64,000 bases of DNA from Rhodococcus qingshengii JCM 15477 (GTDB lineage Bacteria > Actinomycetota > Actinomycetes > Mycobacteriales > Mycobacteriaceae). The DNA lies in contig NZ_CP096563.1 of NCBI RefSeq assembly GCF_023221595.1, forward strand, positions 2,338,501 through 2,402,500, in the 5' to 3' direction. A model generated the notes under the pieces. That model saw only the letters and a list, made by a program, of their open reading frames with translations, did no database searches and had not been told where the DNA came from. Both the position numbers and the translations under genes were made by a program. The number at the start of each line of letters is the position of its first letter. Positions within the stretch are counted from its first letter, which is position 1. This document shows positions 35,137-44,827 of the stretch, piece after piece.

Positions 35137-38100
35137 GTGAGTGAGACGGCAACACGCAGCAAGGTCACCATTCCGCGGGCGCGGTTGGTGCACCGAACTG
35201 CGCCGTCTCCGATACCCCGAACGTGGGACGAAGGGACGGCCCGGCTGTTCGCGCCGCCGTCCGAGGATCCGTTCCAACTCGCGTTCGGCCCTGTTTCATT
35301 CGGCTCGGGGGCCGCCTGGAGTCCCTGGCAGGTACTCGGCAGCCCCGGAACCGGCAAGACGTCCCTTCTGGTGGATCTGGCAGTGCAGAAGATCTCCGGT
35401 GGCGAAGATCCTGAATCGGTCCTGGTGCTCACCCAGTCGCGCCGGGCAGCGACGCAGGTCCGCGAGCAGATCACGGCCGGGTTGCTCGGGTACGAACAAG
35501 AACGCGGACCGCAGGCAACTCGTGAGCCGTTGGTCCGCACCGTTCACTCGTACGCCTTTGCCGTACTCCGGCTTCAAGCCGCAGCGCACGGCAACGCGCC
35601 GCCACGCCTGATCACCGGCGCCGAGCAGGACTCGGTGCTCCGAGAGATGTTGCGCGGCGACATAGAAGACGGTGCGCTCCGGTGGCCGGAGCGCCTGCGA
35701 CCCGCATTGGGTTTGAACGGCTTTGCCGTCGAACTTCGAGATCTGATGTTGCGAGCGAACGAGCGCGGACTCGGCCCCGAAGATCTGGTCAAGCTCGGCA
35801 AGAAGCGTGGACGTCCGGAGTGGGTGGCGGCCGGGCGGTTCGCCGAGGCCTACGAGCAAGGCGTGCTGCTGCGCGGCAGTGTCGGTGTCGAGGCTCCGGA
35901 GGCGACGGCGCCGGCGCTCGACGCGGCCGAGTTGATCGGTGCGGCATTGACCGCGTTCGCCACCGATCCCGAATTGCTTCGCTCCGAGCGCGCTCGGATC
36001 CGGCACCTACTCGTCGACGACGCACAACATCTGGATCCGCAGGCGGCGCAACTGGTTCGGCTGATCGGAACCGCAACTGCGGGCACGGTCATCGCCGGTG
36101 ATCCCGATCAGTCGGTCTTCGGGTTCCGCGGTGCGGATTCGGCGTTCCTACTCGGACTCGCCGAGCGCGGAGACGAGCGCCAGATCGTCCTGCCCACCAC
36201 GTTTCGCAACAACGCCGACGTCGCGTCGATCGCGGCGAAGATCGCTGCGCGGCTGCCCGGCAACCTCGCTCATCGCATCGCGGTTCCATCCGATCTCGCC
36301 GATGAGGACCCGGGGCGGGCGTCGGTGCGGGTTCTCGGTACGACGGCCAAAGAAGCGGCAGTCGTCGCAGATACCTTGCGCCGGGCGCATCTGCTGGACG
36401 GGATTGCTTGGTCCGACATGGCCGTCATCGTTCGGTCGGTCCCGCGCACTCTCGCCCCTCTCCGGCGAGCCCTGCTCGCGGCCGGGGTACCCGTCACGAC
36501 CGCTGCCACCGAATTGCCGCTGGCCAGGCAACACGGAGTGTCCGGCCTGCTGCTGGTCCTTCGGGCGCTCGGCGGCGATCAGTTCACCGGCGACGAGGCG
36601 CTTGCCCTGATGGCCGGTCCCATCGGCGGCGCCGAGCCGGTCACCCTGCGCCGGTTGCGTCGTGGCCTGCGCCGGGTCGAGTTGGCATCGGGAAGCGATC
36701 GGGACTCCTCGGAGTTGTTGCGGCTCATTCTGATCGACGAGGATCGTGCGCAGTCCAAGCGCCTCATGGGCAAGTTGACAGACGTCGAAGCTGCGGCACT
36801 CAATCGCGTGCTGTCGGTCCTTCGCAAGGCCCGAGTGCCTCTCGAGCGAGGTCTCGGGGTCGAAGAAGTTCTGTGGGCAGCATGGCAGGCGACGGGGCTG
36901 GAACGACGCTGGGCGGCTGCGTCGGCGCGCGGCGGACCTATCGGCTCACAGGCCGATCGAGACCTCGACGCAGTCGTCGCACTTTTCGACGCGGCCGCCA
37001 ACTACGTCGACCGGTTGCCGCGTTCGCAACTCGCCGGTTTCGTCGACTACTTGACCAGCCAGGAGATACCGACCGACTCGCGGAGCCGATCGGTCATCAC
37101 TCCCGACGCCGTCACCGTGGTCAGCGCTCACGCCGCGGCGGGTCGCGAATGGGCGGTCGTGGCGGTGGCGGGTGTGCAGGAGGGACTCTGGCCGAGTTTG
37201 CGGGCACGCGGATCGCTACTGCGTACCGAAGCGCTGATCGACCTGGTCAACGGAGTCTCCGACGGCAGTGACTCGGCTGCCGAACGACTCTCGCGAACCG
37301 CACCGCTTCTGGCCGAAGAACGCAGGTTGTTCCTGGTTGCCTGTAGCCGTGCTCGTCGCCGTCTGCTGATCACCGCAGTCGAATCGGCTTCGGGGGACAC
37401 CGACTTGGTGCCTTCGCGGTTCGTGGACGAACTGATCCGTGGTGACGCGTACTCGGACGATCCGTCCTCCGATCTCGACGTCGTTGCACCCGAGACCGGG
37501 GATACCCGGGTTCTGTCGCTGCCTGCACTGGTCGCACAGCTTCGCAGCGTCGTGTGTGATCCCGACATCGCGCATTTCGACCCCGAGAAGCATTCCCGGG
37601 CCGCTCGCCAGTTGGCACGTCTGGCTGCTGCCGGGGTACGCGGCGCGCACCCGGATCAGTGGTACGGCACAGCCGAGCCGAGTACCGCTGCTCCCATGTG
37701 GCAGCCCGAGGACGGACCGGTTTCACTATCGCCGTCCACCATCGAGCTTCTCGAAACATGCCCTCTCCGATGGGTGTTCGAGCGTCATGGCGGCAGCGAC
37801 GGAGACAACACTCATGCGATCGCCGGTACGCTGGTCCATACCTTGGTGCAGGCATTGGCCGGCCGGATTCCACCGGATCAGGTCGAGAAGGCACTCGAAA
37901 ATGCCTGGGAATCCATCGATCTGGGATCGCAGTGGTACTCGCGCCGCGAACTCAATCGAACTCGGGAGATGCTGGCGACGTTCACCGCCTGGATGAACGC
38001 AACTCGCGGTGAACTGACCGAAGTCGGCGTCGAGGTCGCGGTCGAGGGGGTCCTCGAACCACGTGAGGAGGGAGCGCCTGCGGTCAAGCTTCGTGGCCGG

Positions 38101-38499
38101 ATCGACCGGCTCGAGCGCGACACCGAAGGCCGTCCGGTGGTTGTCGACGTCAAGACTGCGCGAAACCCTGTCAGCAACGAGGCCGCGCAATCTCACGCGC
38201 AGTTGGCGGCGTACCAGGTCGCAGCGGCCGAAGGTGCGATTGCCGGCGAACCGGCCACACAACCCGGCGGTGCACGCCTGGTATTCGTGGCCAAGTCCAA
38301 CAAGAAAGACGGTGCGGCGCAGCGAGTTCAGCCGCCGCTGACGGCCGAAGCCGTCGAGATGTGGCGAGACGTCATCCACAACGCAGCGGCAGCGACCCAA
38401 GGGCCGCAGTATCTGGCCAGGGTCAACGACGGATGTAGACATTGCCCGGTGCGCTCGAGTTGCCCGGCACACGACGAGGGACGACAGGTGAGTAACTAA
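35137..38499 (+). CDS. adnA: ATP-dependent helicase-nuclease subunit AdnA
   Basis: 1120 residues. The AdnAB complex resects double-strand breaks in actinobacteria. UvrD-type motor: Walker A GSPGTGKT near 68, motif II with DDAQ instead of DExx near 292, and GDPDQSVFGFRGAD. C-terminal RecB-like nuclease: GRIDRLE, VVDVKTARNP near 1002 and QLAAYQ, with iron-sulfur cysteines (one in ETCPLRW, three in CRHCPVRSSC). The altered motif II fits the view that AdnB is the lead motor. GTG start; adnB begins at the next base. Confidence 0.95.
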   Translation: MSETATRSKVTIPRARLVHRTAPSPIPRTWDEGTARLFAPPSEDPFQLAFGPVSFGSGAAWSPWQVLGSPGTGKTSLLVDLAVQKISGGEDPESVLVLTQSRRAATQVREQITAGLLGYEQERGPQATREPLVRTVHSYAFAVLRLQAAAHGNAPPRLITGAEQDSVLREMLRGDIEDGALRWPERLRPALGLNGFAVELRDLMLRANERGLGPEDLVKLGKKRGRPEWVAAGRFAEAYEQGVLLRGSVGVEAPEATAPALDAAELIGAALTAFATDPELLRSERARIRHLLVDDAQHLDPQAAQLVRLIGTATAGTVIAGDPDQSVFGFRGADSAFLLGLAERGDERQIVLPTTFRNNADVASIAAKIAARLPGNLAHRIAVPSDLADEDPGRASVRVLGTTAKEAAVVADTLRRAHLLDGIAWSDMAVIVRSVPRTLAPLRRALLAAGVPVTTAATELPLARQHGVSGLLLVLRALGGDQFTGDEALALMAGPIGGAEPVTLRRLRRGLRRVELASGSDRDSSELLRLILIDEDRAQSKRLMGKLTDVEAAALNRVLSVLRKARVPLERGLGVEEVLWAAWQATGLERRWAAASARGGPIGSQADRDLDAVVALFDAAANYVDRLPRSQLAGFVDYLTSQEIPTDSRSRSVITPDAVTVVSAHAAAGREWAVVAVAGVQEGLWPSLRARGSLLRTEALIDLVNGVSDGSDSAAERLSRTAPLLAEERRLFLVACSRARRRLLITAVESASGDTDLVPSRFVDELIRGDAYSDDPSSDLDVVAPETGDTRVLSLPALVAQLRSVVCDPDIAHFDPEKHSRAARQLARLAAAGVRGAHPDQWYGTAEPSTAAPMWQPEDGPVSLSPSTIELLETCPLRWVFERHGGSDGDNTHAIAGTLVHTLVQALAGRIPPDQVEKALENAWESIDLGSQWYSRRELNRTREMLATFTAWMNATRGELTEVGVEVAVEGVLEPREEGAPAVKLRGRIDRLERDTEGRPVVVDVKTARNPVSNEAAQSHAQLAAYQVAAAEGAIAGEPATQPGGARLVFVAKSNKKDGAAQRVQPPLTAEAVEMWRDVIHNAAAATQGPQYLARVNDGCRHCPVRSSCPAHDEGRQVSN

Positions 38500-41400
38500 G
38501 TGGCTGCCGCGACGCAGAAGGCACGCCGACCGAAGATCGATCCTGTCGACCTGGCGGTCGCGCTCGGTCAACACCCGCCGACGCCGGAACAGGCGGCTGT
38601 CATCGCCGCACCGCTCGGTCCGACATTGGTCGTCGCCGGTGCCGGTGCCGGTAAGACCGAGACGATGGCTGCACGCGTCGTGTGGCTGGTGGCCAACGGC
38701 TTCGTCGATCCCGAGGCCGTTCTCGGATTGACCTTCACGCGCAAAGCGGCACAACAGCTCACGTCGCGAATCCGCAAGCGCTTGGCGCGACTGGCGGGTT
38801 CGGACGTTCTGCGGGCACTCGACCCGACCGGCGGAGTGCGTTCCCGGATTCTGGCCGGGGAACCCGAAGTCAGTACCTACCATGCTTACGCGGGACGGTT
38901 GCTGTCCGAGCACGGACTGCTGTTGCCGATCGAACCCTCGGCGACGCTGTTGTCCGAGACCGAACTGTGGCAGGTTGCGCACCGCGTCGTGAGCGGCTGG
39001 GACAGTGATCTGGACACCGACAAGAATCCGGGGTCCATCACCGAAACCGTTCTGGCCCTTGCCGGTCAGTTGGCGGAGCACCTGGTCGACCCCGAGCAGT
39101 TGCTCGAGGCTCACACCGAGTTGGACAAGCTGATTCACACTCTGCCCGCCGGTCCGAAACAGCGGGGTGGGCCGAGCAAAGAGCTGTTGAATTACCTTGA
39201 TGTGCAACACAAACGCATCGAGCTACTGCCCCTCGTTGCCCGGCTGGGTGAGACGCTGCGACGTGAAGGCGCATTGGATTTCGGCAGCCAGATGTCGCTG
39301 TCGGCCCGTGTCGCCTCCGAACATCCCGAGGTCGGGCAAACCGAGCGTGAGCGCTTTCGGGTAGTTCTTCTCGACGAGTACCAGGACACCGGTCACGCTC
39401 AGCGAGTGTTGTTGTCCTCGTTGTACGGTGGGGGAGCCGACGGCCGGTTGGCGCTGACAGCCGTCGGCGATCCGATGCAGTCGATCTACGGTTGGCGAGG
39501 CGCGTCGGCGGCCAACCTGCCACGGTTTGCAACCGACTTCCCGCTTGCCAACGGAAAGCCGGCTCCGACGCTCGAACTGCTCACCAGTTGGCGTAACCCG
39601 CCGGAGGCTCTCGAACTGGCAAACCTGTCGTCGACACCGTTGCGCCGACGCGGTGTGGCCGTCAGCACACTTCGTGCGCGGCCGGGAGCCGTCGCCGGAG
39701 ACGTTCGACTGGCGCTGCTCGGAGACGTCGAACAGGAACGTCAGTGGGTTGCGGAGAAGATCGCCGAAGAATACGAGGCGGCACGTGCCGAAGACCGCCC
39801 GACGCCCACGGCAGCGGTGTTGATCCGCCGCAACGCCGATGCTGCCCCGCTGGCCGAGGCTTTGCGGTCCAAAGGTCTGCCAGTCGAAGTGGTCGGACTC
39901 GGTGGGCTCCTGCACACACCCGAGGTGGCGGACGTGATCGCCATGCTCCGAGTGGTCGCCGATCCGCTGGCGGGCAGCGCCGCCGTTCGGCTGCTCACCG
40001 GAGCGAGATGGCAGATCGGCGCGAAGGACCTCGCCGCACTCTCGCAACGCTCCCGCGAACTTGCCATCTCCGCCGGATACGGAACAGCGGGTGCGGTCAC
40101 CGACGCCGAGGCGCTCACCTCGGCAGTTCAGGACGCGCTGCCGGGGGAGAACGCCGAGCAAGCAGGATTGGTCGATTCGATCTCCGATCCAGGACCGGCA
40201 GAACGTTATTCAGCTCTCGGGTACACACGCATCAACGCGATAGCGGCAGAGTTGGCGTCGTTGCGCGAACGTATCGGCCAGCCGCTCACCGAACTGGTGG
40301 CGGAGGTCGAGCGGGTGCTCGGTATCGGAATCGAGGCAGGCGCGCGAACCCGAGTCGGTGTCGTCGGGACCGCGGGCCGCGAGCATCTCGACGCATTTGC
40401 CGACGTCGTCGCCAATTACGCGACGCGTCCAACAGCCAATCTGCCCGGGATGCTCGCATTCTTCGCGGCCGCCGAACAGATCGAAAAGGGCCTCACTCCG
40501 GGCGAAGTGGAGGTGGCGCCGGATCGCGTGCAGATCTTGACCGTGCACTCGGCGAAGGGGCTCGAATGGGAAGTAGTGGCGATCCCGCATGTCAGCGACG
40601 GGGTGTTCCCCTCGTCCACCGCGTCCGGATCGTGGCTCGGGGCGCTCGCCGAACTGCCACCGTCGTTGCGTGGTGACCGGGCCGTCGACGCGGATTCGGC
40701 CGACGGAGTTCCGGTGCTCGACCTCGAGGAGCTGTACAACCGCAAGGACCTCGAGAACGCGATCACGGCGCACAAGAAGGCCTTGTCCAACCGTCGACTG
40801 GACGAGGACCGGCGACTGTTCTACGTCGCGCTGACCAGAACCGAACGGGCGCTGTTCATCTCGGCGCATCACTGGGCGGAATCCGGTTCGGAACCGAAGG
40901 GGCCTTCGGAGTTCCTGGACGAGCTGCATCAGATGGTCACGGCCGAAAACGATGCCGATGAAGAAGACTCACGCGGTGCGATCGGCGTCGTGGAGGAATG
41001 GGCGCCTGCACCGGAACCCGACACCGAGAACCCGTTGGCCTCCACACCCCGTACTGCGCAGTGGCCGCCCGACCCGCTGGGTGCGCGTCGCGGCGCGGTC
41101 GAGGCCGGAGCCGCGAGCGTCCTGTCCGCACTTGCATCGCTGCCGCAAGACAGCGAAGAGACGGAAGAACCGGAGGACGATCCGGAGAACTGGGCCTCGG
41201 ACGTCGACGTTCTACTGGCCGAGCGCGAAGCCCGGGCAAACGCGCGTGCCGAAGTGATTCTCCCGGCGCAGCTTTCGGTGACTCAGCTCGTCGACCTCAA
41301 GGCAGATCCGGATGAACTCGCGGCACGGCTGCGTAGACCACTGCCGTACCCACCGAACCCGCTCGCGCGGCGCGGCACGGCTTTTCACGCCTGGATCGAG

Positions 41401-41892
41401 CGAAGGTTCGGTGCGACCCGACTGTTGGATCTCGACGAACTACCCGGCGCCGCGGATACCGGCGCGGGTCCCGAGACCGATCTGGTGAAACTTCAGGATG
41501 CGTTCCTGCGGTCCCCGTGGGCCAATCGCAGCCCGATCGAAGTGGAAGTTCCTTTCGAAACATCCATTGCCGGAACGGTTCTCCGCGGTCGGATCGACGC
41601 TGTGTTCGCCGATCCCGACGGCGGATGGACGGTGATCGACTGGAAGACCGGTGCCGAACCGTCGGCCGCTAACGAGGACGCTGTTGTGATGCAGTTGGCC
41701 GCGTATCGGGTGGCCTGGGCCGAATTGATGTCGGCCAGAGCCCGTTCGGCGGGGCGCAACGAACAGTTTCCGGCCGACAAGGTGCGGGCGGCGTTTCACT
41801 ACGTTCGATCGGGTCGCACCATCGCACCCGAGAACCTGCCGGACGGTGAGGCTCTCGCTCGCCTCATCCGAACGGCAGGCGCGCAAGATTAG
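38500..41892 (+). CDS. adnB: ATP-dependent helicase-nuclease subunit AdnB
   Basis: 1130 residues, GTG start immediately after the adnA stop, so the two are translationally coupled. Complete UvrD motor: GAGAGKTE near 45, LLDEYQDT near 290, GDPMQSIYGWRG, VHSAKGLEW and VALTRTERA. C-terminal nuclease: GTAFHAWIERRFG, LRGRIDAVFAD, VIDWKTG and QLAAYR. No iron-sulfur cysteines. Its end overlaps the convergent DoxX gene by 4 nt. Confidence 0.95.
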   Translation: MAAATQKARRPKIDPVDLAVALGQHPPTPEQAAVIAAPLGPTLVVAGAGAGKTETMAARVVWLVANGFVDPEAVLGLTFTRKAAQQLTSRIRKRLARLAGSDVLRALDPTGGVRSRILAGEPEVSTYHAYAGRLLSEHGLLLPIEPSATLLSETELWQVAHRVVSGWDSDLDTDKNPGSITETVLALAGQLAEHLVDPEQLLEAHTELDKLIHTLPAGPKQRGGPSKELLNYLDVQHKRIELLPLVARLGETLRREGALDFGSQMSLSARVASEHPEVGQTERERFRVVLLDEYQDTGHAQRVLLSSLYGGGADGRLALTAVGDPMQSIYGWRGASAANLPRFATDFPLANGKPAPTLELLTSWRNPPEALELANLSSTPLRRRGVAVSTLRARPGAVAGDVRLALLGDVEQERQWVAEKIAEEYEAARAEDRPTPTAAVLIRRNADAAPLAEALRSKGLPVEVVGLGGLLHTPEVADVIAMLRVVADPLAGSAAVRLLTGARWQIGAKDLAALSQRSRELAISAGYGTAGAVTDAEALTSAVQDALPGENAEQAGLVDSISDPGPAERYSALGYTRINAIAAELASLRERIGQPLTELVAEVERVLGIGIEAGARTRVGVVGTAGREHLDAFADVVANYATRPTANLPGMLAFFAAAEQIEKGLTPGEVEVAPDRVQILTVHSAKGLEWEVVAIPHVSDGVFPSSTASGSWLGALAELPPSLRGDRAVDADSADGVPVLDLEELYNRKDLENAITAHKKALSNRRLDEDRRLFYVALTRTERALFISAHHWAESGSEPKGPSEFLDELHQMVTAENDADEEDSRGAIGVVEEWAPAPEPDTENPLASTPRTAQWPPDPLGARRGAVEAGAASVLSALASLPQDSEETEEPEDDPENWASDVDVLLAEREARANARAEVILPAQLSVTQLVDLKADPDELAARLRRPLPYPPNPLARRGTAFHAWIERRFGATRLLDLDELPGAADTGAGPETDLVKLQDAFLRSPWANRSPIEVEVPFETSIAGTVLRGRIDAVFADPDGGWTVIDWKTGAEPSAANEDAVVMQLAAYRVAWAELMSARARSAGRNEQFPADKVRAAFHYVRSGRTIAPENLPDGEALARLIRTAGAQD

Positions 41893-42290
41893 CTTGCGTT
41901 TCGACGAGCCTTGAGTGCTTCGGTCACCAGCGGAACCTGCAGGGGAAGACGTGCGATCGAACCGATCTTCTGCGGTGTGGACGTCTTCGGGCTTCGGCAC
42001 CAGTCGATCGCCATCTGGATGTTGGCGGGGAACACGGCGACAAAGAGCGCGGCGGCAAGGCCCGCGCCGAGCTTGCGGGTCTTCGGCACGGCCAAGGCAG
42101 CGCCGATCGCCAGTTCCGCGACGCCGGACACCTGGGTGTAGGTGCGGGCCTGTCCGGGAAGCTGGCGGGGAACGGTGCTGTCGAAGAAGGAAGGCGCCAC
42201 GAAATGCATGGTGCCGGCGCCGAGAAGGAGGGCCGACAAACGAAGAGCGGCCGCTTGGCTGGGAGTGGACGTCGAACCGGTGAAAGGCAT
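41889..42290 (-). CDS. DoxX-family membrane protein
   Basis: 133 residues, four hydrophobic helices typical of DoxX. It carries the conserved HFVAPSFFDSTVPRQLPG segment seen in the actinobacterial DoxX-like group. Relatives are linked to quinone or thiosulfate redox and to oxidative stress, but the role here is unknown. ATG 42290 chosen because the upstream in-frame residues are not membrane-like. Confidence 0.82.
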   Translation of the reverse strand: MPFTGSTSTPSQAAALRLSALLLGAGTMHFVAPSFFDSTVPRQLPGQARTYTQVSGVAELAIGAALAVPKTRKLGAGLAAALFVAVFPANIQMAIDWCRSPKTSTPQKIGSIARLPLQVPLVTEALKARRNAS

Positions 42291-42446
42291 TTGCCCAGCC
42301 TGCCTCACGGTGGACCTTCTTGCCACTACCGGCGCCACGACCCGCGCGCTATTCGGCGCCCGAGTTCCGAAGTCGATCTTCGAGGGTTACGCTGCCTGCC
42401 GATGTCCGTGTAGGTATTTCGTAAGTTCGAGTGAGAGAGTCGATGT

Positions 42447-43514
42447 ATGGCCGGTAAGCTCCGGGCGCGTTTGACCAGGTCGGAAGCATTGACCGATCAG
42501 CCTGACTTCGCCCTTGTCGGGGTGCTGCGCATTCCCCAGCTACAGACAAGTCCGGCGCGGGCCATCTACAAGCGAGTTCTCATCGCGTTGGGTGCTCTCG
42601 GCGCCGCCGTGTTGATCGTGTACATCGATCGCGCGGGATACCGGGACGCACAGGACAACGAGCTGTCGCTGCTCGACTGCATTTACTATGCGACGGTTTC
42701 GCTCTCGACCACCGGCTACGGCGATATCACTCCGTTCACGCCGTCGGCGCGCCTGGTCAACGTCCTGTTGATCACGCCACTTCGGATCTTCTTCTTGATC
42801 GTGTTGGTCGGAACCACACTTTCAGCTCTGACCGAGAGTTCGCGTCAGGCGTTCAAAATTCAGCGTTGGAGGCAGCACGTGCGTAATCACACCGTCGTCG
42901 TCGGATACGGGACCAAGGGGCGGACGGCAATCGAAGCAATGCTCGGTGACGGTGTACCGGCGTCGGAGATCGTGGTCGTGGACACCGATCAGACCGTCCT
43001 CGATTCGGCGGCGAGCAAAGGCCTGGTGACGGTATTCGGTTCGGCGACGAAATCGGACGTACTTCGGTTGGCAGGTGCGCAGAATGCGTCGTCGATCATC
43101 GTGGCAACCAACCGTGACGACACCGCAGTGCTCGTGACGCTGACAGCCCGCGAAATCGCGCCGAAAGCCAAGATCGCCGCAGCCATCCGTGAAGCCGACA
43201 ACGCGCATCTTCTGCGTCAGTCCGGCGCAGACTCCGTCGTCGTGTCCTCGGAGACGGCGGGTCGACTCCTCGGCATCGCGACCACGACGCCGACCGTCGT
43301 GGAGATGATCGAAGACCTGCTGACTCCGGAGGCCGGATTCGCGATTGCCGAGCGTGCCGTCGAGCGCGACGAGGTCGGCGGCTCTCCGCGTCATCTCTCC
43401 GACATCGTGCTCGGGGTCGTTCGCGACGGCCGTCTGGTTCGCGTCGGTTCGCCCGAGGTGGACGCCGTCGAAGAGAACGATCGACTGCTCTACATTCGCC
43501 GCGTCACGAACTGA
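42447..43514 (+). CDS. Two-helix potassium channel with RCK (TrkA-N) domain
   Basis: 355 residues. Two transmembrane helices (about 43-62 and 110-130) surround the pore loop with selectivity filter TTGYGD near 88. A RCK domain follows (VVVGYGTKGRTAI near 150, Rossmann fold). Ligand-gated K+ channel of the MthK type. Homologue of Rv3200c. The pore motif makes the call firm; the gating ligand is unknown. Confidence 0.94.
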   Translation: MAGKLRARLTRSEALTDQPDFALVGVLRIPQLQTSPARAIYKRVLIALGALGAAVLIVYIDRAGYRDAQDNELSLLDCIYYATVSLSTTGYGDITPFTPSARLVNVLLITPLRIFFLIVLVGTTLSALTESSRQAFKIQRWRQHVRNHTVVVGYGTKGRTAIEAMLGDGVPASEIVVVDTDQTVLDSAASKGLVTVFGSATKSDVLRLAGAQNASSIIVATNRDDTAVLVTLTAREIAPKAKIAAAIREADNAHLLRQSGADSVVVSSETAGRLLGIATTTPTVVEMIEDLLTPEAGFAIAERAVERDEVGGSPRHLSDIVLGVVRDGRLVRVGSPEVDAVEENDRLLYIRRVTN

Positions 43515-43546
43515 GTGTTACCGAGCTTCGTGCGCGCAGTAATGTC

Positions 43547-44452
43547 GTGAGCGTGAACGACTTCCAGCTGACCGAAACACCTCTGCTCTCACGCTCGAGC
43601 GTCGGCCGCGCCGAGGAATTGCGGTCGGACGCCGCTGCACTGACGACGGGTTGGGCGGACGCACTGCTCCTCCGTGTGAATTCACGGGGTCAGGTCAAGG
43701 TGTCGCCGGAAGGTCAATTGGTCTTCGCCGAGGCAACCGAGTTGGGGCCCGAACCGGTGCGCGGCGCGGTCTTCCTGGGAATTCGGGAGAATCGCCACGT
43801 CTGGGCGGTGCGGGTGTCGCTGCTGGCGGGCACTTTGTCTGAATTGCGGATGCTCGGCGGAACACTCGACGACGCGGACGCCGGTTTGTTGACCGGTGCC
43901 GTCGCGATTCTCAACTGGCACGACAGTGCCGGATTCAGCGCTATCGACGGCGCACCGAGTGAACCCACGATGTCCGGCTGGTCACGCATTTCCACGTCCA
44001 CCGGCCACGAGGAGTTTCCCCGAACGGATCCGGCGGTCATCTGCCTGGTGCACGACGGCGGCGATCGAGTTCTACTCGCGCGTCAGCCGACCTGGCCGCA
44101 GCGCCGTTTCTCGATTCTCGCGGGATTCGTCGAGGCCGGGGAGTCACTCGAAACGTGTGTTGTCCGCGAGATCAAGGAAGAAGTCGGTATCGACGTGCAC
44201 AGCGTTCGATACCTCGGGAGCCAGCCTTGGCCGTTCCCTCGCTCGGTGATGTTGGGCTTCGCCGCAATCGGCGACCCCGCCGCTCCGCTGCTGTTCGCGG
44301 ACGGCGAGATCGCCGAGGGCACCTGGTTCACGAAGGACGAGGTGCGCGCCGCTCTCGAACTCGGCGACTGGGGTTCGGAAGCGGACGCGCCACTGTTGCT
44401 GCCCGGGTCGATCTCCATCGCTCGCGGAATGCTCGAGAGCTGGGTCAAGTAG
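43547..44452 (+). CDS. nudC: NAD(+) diphosphatase NudC
   Basis: 301 residues. Nudix box GFVEAGES...REIKEEVG at about 193-214, plus the NADH-pyrophosphatase signature SQPWPFPRS near 224. It hydrolyses NAD(H) to NMN(H) and AMP, and family members remove NAD caps from RNA. The usual zinc cysteines between the domains are missing, as in mycobacterial NudC. GTG 43547 or 43553. Convergent with mycoredoxin, 14 nt apart. Confidence 0.94.
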   Translation: MSVNDFQLTETPLLSRSSVGRAEELRSDAAALTTGWADALLLRVNSRGQVKVSPEGQLVFAEATELGPEPVRGAVFLGIRENRHVWAVRVSLLAGTLSELRMLGGTLDDADAGLLTGAVAILNWHDSAGFSAIDGAPSEPTMSGWSRISTSTGHEEFPRTDPAVICLVHDGGDRVLLARQPTWPQRRFSILAGFVEAGESLETCVVREIKEEVGIDVHSVRYLGSQPWPFPRSVMLGFAAIGDPAAPLLFADGEIAEGTWFTKDEVRAALELGDWGSEADAPLLLPGSISIARGMLESWVK

Positions 44453-44466
44453 CAGCCGGAGAAGGT

Positions 44467-44724
44467 CTACAGACCCAGAGCCTGCTTGACCTGGTTGAGC
44501 GACGGGTTGGTCGCAACGCTGCCGTCGCCGTACTTCACGGTCGGAACGACGTGATTGCCACCGTTGACGCTGCCGACGAAATCGGCTGCTGCCGGATCGT
44601 TCTCGATGTCGATCTCGGTGTACTCGATCCCCGACGCGTTGAGCTGCGTCTTGAGGCGACGGCAGTAGCCGCACCACGTGGTCGAGTAGATGGTCAGGGC
44701 AGGCGCATTTTCGGTAGAAGTCAC
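44467..44724 (-). CDS. mrx1: Mycoredoxin-1 (glutaredoxin-like)
   Basis: 85 residues, thioredoxin fold. Active site WCGYC (Cys18, Cys21), cis-proline in VVPTVK. Mycoredoxin reduces mycothiol-protein mixed disulfides. Homologue of Rv3198A. GTG 44724 is 9 nt after a SigH-type -10, so the message would be nearly leaderless and induced by thiol stress. Confidence 0.93.
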   Translation of the reverse strand: MTSTENAPALTIYSTTWCGYCRRLKTQLNASGIEYTEIDIENDPAAADFVGSVNGGNHVVPTVKYGDGSVATNPSLNQVKQALGL

Positions 44725-44733
44725 GGCCGATAT

Positions 44734-44759
44734 AACACCACGACCGAGAGCGTTGTTCC
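44734..44759 (-). promoter_or_regulatory. SigH-type promoter of mycoredoxin
   Basis: Minus strand: GGAAC (44759-44755), 18 nt, GTT (44736-44734), then 9 nt to the GTG start. Same consensus and spacing as the sigH promoter in this window. Confidence 0.72.
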
Positions 44760-44827
44760 GTATCGGCCCGTGTTCTCTTGCCCACATACCGTCGGGCGCG
44801 GCGAATGGAGTGTCGGAACGTCCTGCC

